Positions 6,877 through 11,952 of a stretch of DNA of 11,952 bases are shown one piece after another. Position 1 is the first letter of the stretch. The number at the start of each line of letters is the position of its first letter. A model generated the notes under the pieces. The model worked only from the letters and a program-made list of their open reading frames with translations. It did no database searches and was not told the origin of the DNA. The position numbers and the translations under genes were made by a program. The stretch comes from Thermacetogenium sp. UBA5472 (GTDB taxonomy: Bacteria > Bacillota > DSM-12270 > Thermacetogeniales > Thermacetogeniaceae), in contig DIQC01000065.1 of assembly GCA_002426495.1 (NCBI GenBank), positions 95,623-107,574 on the forward strand, written 5' to 3'.

Positions 6877-7986
6877 ATGGGTATTGAACAGGGGAAAATA
6901 TCAAACAGACAGGCCTTATTATTGATTTGCAATTCCATTCTGGCCAGTATGATTCTCATTTCTCCAGCACTCCTCACACAGGAAGCAGGGCAGGATGCCT
7001 GGATCTCTATACTGATCGCAGGGGTTTTGGGCGTGCTTATGGGGATACTTGTTATTTCCCTGGGCCTGCGCTTCCCACAAAAAAATTTGGTCGAGTACAG
7101 CATTGAGCTGCTTGGCCCCTGGTTGGGAAAAGCAGTGTGTATTATCTTTGCTCTGTTTTTTTTATACCTCACTGCCTATTTGATTGATTCCTTCAGTGCG
7201 CTGTTGATCACTGAAACCAAGCCTGAAACCCCAATAGTTGTGTTAAATACATTCCTGATCATTCTAGTTGCTTATGGGGTTTACCTGGGATTGGAGGTTT
7301 TTTCACGGGTCAATGAGATTATATTTCCCATTTTTATCGTAGTTTTTTTATTTATTTTTTGTCTGGCAGTTCCGGAAATGGATTTTGAGCAACTGAAACC
7401 TATTTTTACCCATCCTCCCTCCCATATACTATGGGGTAGTTTGATCCTTTTTTCTTTCTATGCTGAGGGAGCATTTATCTTAATGCTCATTCCCTCTCTG
7501 CGTGAGTCGTCGGGAGTGAGGAAAATTGCAGGAACTGTTTCCGTCATCCTAACAGTTGTTATGCTTATTGATGTAGTGGGGCTAATTGCCCTTTTCGGTT
7601 CTCAAGAGACTGCACGCATGGCCTTTCCCTCTTTTGAATTAGCCAAAACAGTTCATCTGGGAGGTTTTTTAGAACGTATAGAGTCCCTAGTAGTGGGGAT
7701 ATGGGTGGGGTCGGTAAGCCTTAAAATAATGGCATTTTACTATGTGTCTGTGCTCACATTTGCAGAAGTGTTTAACCTAAAAGATTACAGGCCGTTGGTC
7801 CTGCCATATGCGATTATCTTGGTGGTCTTGTCAATTATTGGATGGGAAAATACCACACATATCAATATTTTTTTATCCCGTTACTATCCTCTATTAGCGG
7901 TCACTGTCCTGGCAGGGCTTACACTGCTTCTTTACCTTGTATTTGTCGGGCGTAAAAGTGGCAATAAAGGAGGTAAAGTGAAATGA
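6877..7986 (+). CDS. gerKB: Spore germinant receptor B subunit (GerAB/GerKB family permease)
   Basis: Integral membrane protein of the APC transporter superfamily, and the subunit generally considered to bind the germinant. It starts with GKISNRQALLLICNSILASMILISP, typical of the first helix (broken in APC members). About ten hydrophobic helices fill the 369 residues, a normal length. Family marks include YSIELLGPWLGK (74-85), FSFYAEGAFILMLIPSL (192-208) and GGFLERIESLVV (262-273). The start at 6877 is preferred: AAAAGG lies directly against the upstream in-frame ATG at 6868, leaving no spacer, whereas it is correctly spaced from 6877. The stop overlaps the next gene by 4 nt (ATGA), so translation is coupled to the C subunit. 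Confidence 0.93.
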   Translation: MGIEQGKISNRQALLLICNSILASMILISPALLTQEAGQDAWISILIAGVLGVLMGILVISLGLRFPQKNLVEYSIELLGPWLGKAVCIIFALFFLYLTAYLIDSFSALLITETKPETPIVVLNTFLIILVAYGVYLGLEVFSRVNEIIFPIFIVVFLFIFCLAVPEMDFEQLKPIFTHPPSHILWGSLILFSFYAEGAFILMLIPSLRESSGVRKIAGTVSVILTVVMLIDVVGLIALFGSQETARMAFPSFELAKTVHLGGFLERIESLVVGIWVGSVSLKIMAFYYVSVLTFAEVFNLKDYRPLVLPYAIILVVLSIIGWENTTHINIFLSRYYPLLAVTVLAGLTLLLYLVFVGRKSGNKGGKVK

Positions 7987-8900
7987 AACAGAGAGTAATT
8001 GCCCTTATTCTATTGATATTTTTCATAATCAGTTTATCAGGGTGTTGGGACAGGGTAGAGATCGATGATATGGCCTTTATTTCCATGGTCGGTGTGGACT
8101 CTGCCGGCCCAGACGAACTCTTGGTTTCTTTTCAATTTGTTAACCCCGGAGGAATGGCCAAAGGTGGTGGCGGCGGCGGTGGTGGTGAAGGGGGTGGAGG
8201 AGAACAACCATTTTTTGTATTGAGTGTCAAAGCACGCACTATTCCTCTGGCTCTAGCCAAAATCTCTCAGGAAAGTCCCCATATGGTGCGCTTCAAACAG
8301 TTGAATGCCATAGTTCTGGGCGAGGAGTTGGGGAGAGATGGTGTATCCCATGTGGTAGATTTTTTTGTCCGCCATTGGGAGATGCGCCGTTCCATATGGG
8401 TCACTATGGCTCACGGAAAGGCCCAAGATATCCTTTTAAAGGGTGCTCCTGTGCAGGAAAAGGTGCCTGGAGTGGCGGTCAAGATGCAGATGGAAACTCA
8501 GAATAGGTTTGATCCAACTTACTATCCAATTATGGTGGGCGATTTTTTGACTGATATGACTGAAGAGGGAAGAGATGCTCTTGTAGCTGCTGTAAGTGTT
8601 AAGCCGATGCAGGAAAATAAATCAGGTGAAGGTTCAACAGCAGAAAACAACCAGCTGGTGTTCCAAGGGGCAGGTGTTTTCCGGGGTGATAAATTGGTAG
8701 ATTATCTGGGACCCAGTGAGACCAGGGGGGCGCGTTGGGTCAGGGGGAAGATCGAAGGTGGTATTTATACAGTGCCTACTCCCTCTGAAGGTGAATGGGC
8801 ATCATTGGTGACAGAATCTGGGAGTTCACAGATTAAGCCAGTAATCACTGAAGATAACATATCGTTTCAAGTGGAGATAAGAGATGAGGGTTATGTCTGA
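7983..8900 (+). CDS. gerKC: Germinant receptor C subunit lipoprotein (Ger(x)C), cut by in-frame TGA
   Basis: Ger(x)C-family lipoprotein, normally anchored on the outer face of the inner spore membrane with the A and B subunits. A lipoprotein signal peptide is clear: basic MKQR, a hydrophobic core, and lipobox LSGC with Cys21. The mature protein begins CWDRVEIDDMAFI, the family's usual opening, followed by a Gly-rich loop at 61-73, then VRFKQLNAIVLGEELGRDG (101-119). The start is set by AAAGGAGGT at 7966-7974 and overlaps gerKB by 4 nt. The frame stops at TGA 8898-8900 after 305 residues, but family sequence resumes in the same frame at once. If the TGA were read through, the product would be 405 residues, a normal length. 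The locus could be a point-mutated pseudogene, a sequencing error, or a recoded gene. The family match is certain; the state of the stop is not. Confidence 0.88.
   Translation: MKQRVIALILLIFFIISLSGCWDRVEIDDMAFISMVGVDSAGPDELLVSFQFVNPGGMAKGGGGGGGGEGGGGEQPFFVLSVKARTIPLALAKISQESPHMVRFKQLNAIVLGEELGRDGVSHVVDFFVRHWEMRRSIWVTMAHGKAQDILLKGAPVQEKVPGVAVKMQMETQNRFDPTYYPIMVGDFLTDMTEEGRDALVAAVSVKPMQENKSGEGSTAENNQLVFQGAGVFRGDKLVDYLGPSETRGARWVRGKIEGGIYTVPTPSEGEWASLVTESGSSQIKPVITEDNISFQVEIRDEGYV
8160..8202 (+). repeat. GGN codon run encoding a poly-glycine loop in gerKC
   Basis: Eight glycine codons, one glutamate codon and four more glycine codons (residues 61-73 of the C subunit). Codons mix GGT, GGC, GGG and GGA, so the run is not a pure homopolymer but could still change length by slippage. 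It sits in a loop after the first beta region of the N-terminal domain. Confidence 0.75.
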
Positions 8901-8935
8901 TGTGTGGAAAAAACAGGGCTTGCCGTGGGCGAGCC
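8898..8935 (+). other. In-frame TGA with downstream GC-rich hairpin
   Basis: TGA at 8898-8900 is followed after 16 nt by GGCUUGCC (8917-8924) pairing with GGCGAGCC (8928-8935). This is an 8-bp stem with one U-G pair and the loop GUG. Distance, stem length and an early G in the loop fit loose descriptions of bacterial SECIS elements. There is no bulged U, and no reason for selenocysteine in this family. I record the geometry and do not claim recoding. Confidence 0.3.
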
Positions 8936-9200
8936 GGAGGTACTAAACATGCTGGAGAAAGAAAAGGAAAAAGCAATTAGAAGAGAAGTGGAGGCAGCAG
9001 TAAAGCGGTCACGGGAAATGCAAAGCGACTTTCTCGGCTTGGGAGACAAGCTTTATCGGGAATACCCGGATGTCTGGGAACAAGTAAAGGATGACTGGAG
9101 AGAAGTCTGGCTTCCTCGGGTTGCGGTTGATGTGAAAGTCAATTCTGATATTACACACACCGGATTGTTATTGGATCCCCTTCCTATCAAAGGACAATAA
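8904..9200 (+). CDS. gerKC: C-terminal part of the Ger(x)C subunit, after the in-frame TGA
   Basis: This 98-residue frame is in phase with the upstream gerKC part, separated only by TGA and one Cys codon (8901-8903). It carries the conserved end of Ger(x)C proteins: the long helix LNMLEKEKEKAIRREVEAAV, then SDFLGLGDKLYREYPDVW (41-58), DDWREVW (63-69) and the final VAVDVKVNSDITHTGLL. A GTG at 8904 could allow reinitiation after the stop, but the only Shine-Dalgarno-like sequence, ATGAGGG (8884-8890), is 13 nt away. On its own it lacks the signal peptide and N-terminal domain, so it is probably not a separate protein. It is either a pseudogene remnant or the distal half of a read-through product. 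Confidence 0.8.
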   Translation: MEKTGLAVGEPEVLNMLEKEKEKAIRREVEAAVKRSREMQSDFLGLGDKLYREYPDVWEQVKDDWREVWLPRVAVDVKVNSDITHTGLLLDPLPIKGQ

Positions 9201-9240
9201 GGCCCAATCATACGGTTCTCCCGATCGGGCCCTATTTTAT
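9201..9240 (+). terminator. Rho-independent terminator of the ger operon
   Basis: GGCCCAATC (9201-9209) pairs with GATCGGGCC (9223-9231), with one A-C mismatch and a 13-nt loop, then CTATTTTATTTC. It begins immediately after the gerKC stop and separates the ger and his operons. Confidence 0.75.
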
Positions 9241-9341
9241 TTCACACCATCTTCATTTTCCATTCCATATCTGTCTTTTAATATAATGTTTTCTATTATA
9301 TTCATTTATGATATGATTATATGAAAAATAAGTAAAAATAG
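9241..9341 (+). promoter_or_regulatory. AT-rich promoter region of the his operon
   Basis: This stretch is far more AT-rich than its surroundings. It holds a perfect -10-like TATAAT (9282-9287) and two overlapping TATGAT (9307-9312 and 9312-9317). No good -35 stands at 17 nt from any of them; the nearest is TTTCCA at 9257-9262, 19 nt before TATAAT. A weaker inverted pair TTCAT/ATGAA (9301-9305 with 9321-9325) is also present. A promoter here is likely because a terminator lies just upstream and hisZ just downstream, but the exact start is uncertain. Confidence 0.45.
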
Positions 9342-9357
9342 TCAGCTGATCAGCTGA
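9342..9357. promoter_or_regulatory. Perfect 16-bp palindrome upstream of hisZ, candidate operator
   Basis: TCAGCTGATCAGCTGA is its own reverse complement and consists of two copies of the 8-bp palindrome TCAGCTGA, followed by TC. It lies 24 nt before the hisZ ATG and downstream of all -10 candidates. A dimeric repressor site is the simplest reading; the protein is unknown. Confidence 0.5.
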
Positions 9358-9381
9358 TCTCATTTGAAAGCAGGGAGTATA

Positions 9382-10557
9382 ATGGATAACTCAGGCACTG
9401 TTTTGATGCCAGGTGGAGTGAGAGATCTCCTCTCTGGAGAAGCGCGCCAAAAACGTGAATTGGAAAACAATTTACTAAAGCTATTTCAATTATGGGGATA
9501 CCAGGAGGTTGTAACCCCTACCTTCGAATACTATGATGTCCTGGCACCTGCTCTGGGCGATCTGCTGCCTGATCAACTCTACCGTTTTATTGATGATCGG
9601 GGCCAAATTACAGTCTTAAGGCCAGATATGACCACTCCAATTGCGCGGCTTGTCAGCGCACGCTTGATCGATAAGGAGTTTCCTCAGCGTTTATGTTATG
9701 CCGCCAATGTCTTTCGTAGAGAGAGCCATACCGGGCGGCAGCGAGAATATTATCAGGCTGGTGTAGAACTCCTAGGAGCTGAGGGACCTGATGCCGATGC
9801 TGAAGTGATCAGCCTGGCTGCGGAGTCCATGAAACTGGGGGGTGTCAGGGAATTCCAGATTACAGTAGGCCATGTTGATGTTCTGGCAGGTGTGCTGCAG
9901 GGGGCTGGTTTTTCTACTAGAGAATATGAGCAGGCAGAAATTGCCCTCAGCAAAAAAGATTTGGTAACATGGGAACGACTGGTAGCTGATTCTCATCTTT
10001 CCCCTGAGAGAAAGCAGGCTTTTGCCTCTCTGCCCTATATGCATGGGGGGGTTGAAGTGCTTAATCAGCTGGCAGGATTGATTCAGGATGAACCGGCTAG
10101 GAAAGGATTGGCAAGTTTGTGCAGAGTGTGGGAGATCCTTTCTGATTATGGTTTCCGTGATCAAGTAAAGATCGATCTGACTTTGCTGCGGGGGCTTGGT
10201 TATTATACAGGACTTGTTTTCGAGTGCTATGTTAACGGGGTTGGTTATCCAGTCTGCGGTGGTGGAAGATATGACGAACTATTAGCCAAGTTCGGTTATC
10301 CCTGTCCGGCTACAGGGTTTGCTTTGACCATAGACCGCGTACTAGAGGCTTTAGATAATCAGTTCCCTTCTTTTACGGATCAGATTCCTGATTACTTCAT
10401 CACTGGTGATGATATGGGTGATGTGGCTGGAAAGGCAAAGGAATTAAGGGAAAACGGATTTATTGTGGAGGTTGATATTACGGAACGCCCGAGGGAAGAT
10501 GCCATTGCCTATGCTTCCCGGAAAGGGATTCCTCACATTCTGGTGATGGAGAAATGA
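9382..10557 (+). CDS. hisZ: ATP phosphoribosyltransferase regulatory subunit
   Basis: A paralogue of histidyl-tRNA synthetase that lacks aminoacylation activity and pairs with short HisG to form active, histidine-sensitive ATP phosphoribosyltransferase. The class II synthetase core is visible: QEVVTPTFEYYDVL (41-54), VLRPDMTTPIARLVSARL (78-95), the motif-2-like FRRESHTGRQREYYQAGVEL (111-130), LRGLGYYTGLVFECY (269-283) and the motif-3 region CGGGRYDELLAKFG with GFALTIDRVLEAL (312-324). The last 60 residues form a reduced anticodon-binding-like domain, ending IPHILVMEK. At 391 residues it matches HisZ rather than the longer HisS, and its neighbour is a short HisG. The ATG at 9382 has AGGGAG upstream; a TTG at 9364 lies against the palindrome and has no ribosome binding site. 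Confidence 0.93.
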   Translation: MDNSGTVLMPGGVRDLLSGEARQKRELENNLLKLFQLWGYQEVVTPTFEYYDVLAPALGDLLPDQLYRFIDDRGQITVLRPDMTTPIARLVSARLIDKEFPQRLCYAANVFRRESHTGRQREYYQAGVELLGAEGPDADAEVISLAAESMKLGGVREFQITVGHVDVLAGVLQGAGFSTREYEQAEIALSKKDLVTWERLVADSHLSPERKQAFASLPYMHGGVEVLNQLAGLIQDEPARKGLASLCRVWEILSDYGFRDQVKIDLTLLRGLGYYTGLVFECYVNGVGYPVCGGGRYDELLAKFGYPCPATGFALTIDRVLEALDNQFPSFTDQIPDYFITGDDMGDVAGKAKELRENGFIVEVDITERPREDAIAYASRKGIPHILVMEK

Positions 10558-10570
10558 GGGGGAGAGCAAT

Positions 10571-11230
10571 ATGAAAGAAGATATGATCACTTTCGCCTTG
10601 CCCAAAGGACGCCTCCTTCCACTCGTAACCGGCATTTTACGGGATGCCGGGCTTTTTCGTGTGGACATGGAGAAGGATGGACGCAAATTGATCTACCAGG
10701 ATGAAGAGAACAATGCGCGTTATTTGATCTGTCGCGCTGCCGATGTTCCTACTTTTGTGGAGTACGGGGCGGCAGATCTGGGGGTAGCCGGCAAGGATGT
10801 TATTTTAGAGCAGGGTAAGGATATCTGTGAGTTAGCAGATCTGGGTTTTGGGAAGTGCAAGTTTGTGGTTGCTGTACCCGCGGCAAAGCTGGAATTATAC
10901 CGGGGAGGCCTATCCGGGTATCTTGCACAACATGGGCAGCTGCGGGTGGCGACTAAGTTCCCCCGTGTGGCAGAATCATACTTGCGCAGCCGAGGCCTGC
11001 CTGGAGAGGTTATCAAACTATCAGGAAATATCGAACTAGCGCCATTAGTCGGATTGGCTGAGGTGATCATCGATCTGGTTTCCACCGGCAGAACCCTACG
11101 GGAAAACAATCTGGTGGCCATTGATGAGATAACAGAAGCAACTGCCAGGCTGGTGGCCAATAGGGTTTCCTACCGTGTAAAATATGATCGCCTGTATTCA
11201 TTTATTGAGGCTATCAAGAATAGTCGTTAG
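10571..11230 (+). CDS. hisG: ATP phosphoribosyltransferase catalytic subunit, short form
   Basis: First and committed enzyme of histidine synthesis: ATP + PRPP gives phosphoribosyl-ATP. The 219-residue length and absence of the C-terminal regulatory domain mark the short form, which needs HisZ, encoded 13 nt upstream. Visible motifs are ITFALPKGRL (6-15), YLICRAADVPTFVEYGAADLG (51-71), RVATKFPRVAESYL (125-138) and the PRPP-binding IIDLVSTGRTLRENNL (166-181). The ATG at 10571 follows GGGGGAGAG. The last codons (S-R-stop) are formed by a TAGTCGT-type repeat (11222 onward), so repeat DNA defines the exact C-terminus. Confidence 0.96.
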   Translation: MKEDMITFALPKGRLLPLVTGILRDAGLFRVDMEKDGRKLIYQDEENNARYLICRAADVPTFVEYGAADLGVAGKDVILEQGKDICELADLGFGKCKFVVAVPAAKLELYRGGLSGYLAQHGQLRVATKFPRVAESYLRSRGLPGEVIKLSGNIELAPLVGLAEVIIDLVSTGRTLRENNLVAIDEITEATARLVANRVSYRVKYDRLYSFIEAIKNSR

Positions 11231-11257
11231 TCGTTGGTCGTTAGTAGCAGGTCGTTG
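11221..11257 (+). repeat. GTCGTT-type repeat, copy 2, overlapping the hisG end
   Basis: Successive TAGTCGT/TAGTCGT/TGGTCGT heptamers followed by TAGTAGCAGGTCGTTGG. The 17 bases at 11226-11242 are identical to 4621-4637 on the same strand. The first units fall inside hisG and provide its stop codon. Confidence 0.7.
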
Positions 11258-11475
11258 GAAAACAATATGTTCAAGACTGGGCTAAATGTCTTCAGCTAAG
11301 CTGGAATTCTGGTCAGGGGATTTTTTTGGGTCCTGGGCATTCAAGCTGCGAAAAGTACTCATGTCCAGGGATCGGGAAAAGGCTTAAGCTGCTGGAATAA
11401 GAATAGTTTGTTGTCCTAATAAGGTAATGGCGGCTCAGATAAAGTATATTAACCCATGTCAGGGGGGGAATTATA
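11231..11475. other. hisG-hisB gap without hisD
   Basis: These 245 nt hold the end of the heptamer repeat, a small stem TTCAGC-TAA-GCTGGA (11291-11305), a T7 run (11321-11327) and a 9-bp stem CCTGGGCAT (11332-11340) with ATGTCCAGG (11361-11369) around a 20-nt loop. No coding frame or hisD remnant can be seen in any frame. A TATATT at 11445-11450 lacks a -35. No T-box signature was found. Confidence 0.55.
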
Positions 11476-11952
11476 ATGGCGCGGGAGGCACAGATAGAAA
11501 GGACAACCGGGGAGACCAGTGTACAAATCAAGCTCAACCTGGATGGGAAGGGGAGCTTTGATGGAACTACAGGGATCGGTTTTTTCGACCATATGCTGCA
11601 CCTGCTGGCACGGCACTCCCTTTTCGATCTCACTGTAGAAGCCAGTGGCGACCTGCATGTAGATGCCCATCATACAGTTGAGGATACCGGTATCTGCCTG
11701 GGGATGGCCCTGCAGAAGGCTCTCGGTGATAAGGAGGGGATTACCAGGTATGGGTCAGCTATCATACCTATGGATGAAGCCCTCGCTCTAGCAGCGGTTG
11801 ATCTCAGCGGAAGGCCCTATATGGCTTATGATGTCGATGTGAATTGTCAAAATGTTGGGGAGATGCCTGTAGAATTGGTGCCAGAGTTCTTTCGCGCTTT
11901 GGTTAACAATGCCGGAATTACCCTGCACCTGCGCCTCCTAAGTGGGGAAAAT
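11476..11952 (+). CDS. hisB: Imidazoleglycerol-phosphate dehydratase, 3' end beyond the window
   Basis: Converts imidazoleglycerol phosphate to imidazole acetol phosphate, the sixth step of histidine synthesis. It is a metal-dependent (Mn) cytosolic enzyme. The 159 visible residues run through GFFDHMLHLLARHS (35-48), the metal-binding DAHHTVEDTG (63-72), IPMDEALALAAVDLSGRPY (97-115), ELVPEFFRALVNNAGITLHL (133-152) and LLSGEN, where the window ends. About 35-40 residues, including the last His-rich metal-binding motif, would follow. This is the stand-alone monofunctional form, with no phosphatase domain at the N-terminus. The ATG has AGGGGGGG (11461-11468) 7 nt upstream. It lies 245 nt after hisG, an unusually wide gap for a his operon. 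Confidence 0.95.
   Translation, partial: MAREAQIERTTGETSVQIKLNLDGKGSFDGTTGIGFFDHMLHLLARHSLFDLTVEASGDLHVDAHHTVEDTGICLGMALQKALGDKEGITRYGSAIIPMDEALALAAVDLSGRPYMAYDVDVNCQNVGEMPVELVPEFFRALVNNAGITLHLRLLSGEN

Noticed and set aside
8898..8935. Selenocysteine insertion as a firm annotation
   Set aside because: The hairpin lacks a bulged U, the position is not a known catalytic or Cys site in Ger(x)C proteins, and no sel genes are in the window. Kept only as a hypothesis.
9382..10557. Histidyl-tRNA synthetase (hisS)
   Set aside because: The length, the shortened C-terminal domain, the motif-2 variant FRRESHTGRQREYY and the adjacent short hisG all fit HisZ.
11231..11475. T-box leader or hisD remnant between hisG and hisB
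   Set aside because: There is no GGTGGNACCGCG-like T-box sequence and no specifier stem, and frames in the gap show no HisD-like residues.
1..11952. CRISPR array, tRNA or rRNA genes, prophage or insertion sequence
   Set aside because: No regularly spaced repeats, no cloverleaf or rRNA signatures, and no transposase or integrase frame were seen.

Overview
The window looks like chromosomal core DNA from an endospore-forming member of the Firmicutes, most likely class Clostridia (Peptococcaceae or Desulfotomaculum-like). The reasons are a complete four-gene germinant-receptor locus, a short-form HisG paired with HisZ, gene order and motifs typical of that group, strong GGAGG-type ribosome binding sites, and short dispersed intergenic repeats. 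This placement is inferred from gene content. No 16S or similarity search was possible. All convincing genes lie on the + strand.

Layout. (1) 1-3941 is the tail of a de novo purine operon: purN and purH overlap by 8 nt, then a 335-nt gap precedes purD. A GGGGGACGGTTCC-type element lies on each side of purN-purH, in opposite orientations. (2) 3960-4619 encodes an HD-domain metal-dependent phosphohydrolase of unknown substrate, 18 nt after purD. (3) 4620-4915 is a structured, repeat-bearing intergenic region. (4) 4916-9200 is a spore germinant receptor operon: gerKA-type A subunit, a small two-helix D-type protein, a gerKB-type B subunit, and a gerKC-type lipoprotein C subunit, closed by a terminator hairpin. 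The C-subunit reading frame is cut by one in-frame TGA, with no frameshift and intact family sequence on both sides. (5) 9241-11952 is the start of a histidine operon: an AT-rich promoter-like region with a perfect 16-bp palindrome, then hisZ, hisG, a 245-nt gap, and hisB running off the right edge.

How the parts work together. PurD makes glycinamide ribonucleotide (GAR), PurN formylates it, and PurH does the last two steps to IMP. GerKA, GerKB and GerKC normally form a receptor in the inner spore membrane that senses nutrients and triggers germination; the small D protein belongs to a class that modulates such receptors. HisZ and HisG together form the ATP phosphoribosyltransferase that commits PRPP and ATP to histidine, and HisB does the dehydration step. 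HisD, often found between hisG and hisB in this lineage, is not there.

No wholly new multi-gene system is visible. The most notable points are: the lone TGA in gerKC with a GC-rich hairpin 16 nt downstream; the missing hisD, with a shared 17-nt repeat at the end of hisG; the inverted repeats around purN-purH; the palindrome before hisZ; and the uncertain gerKA start.
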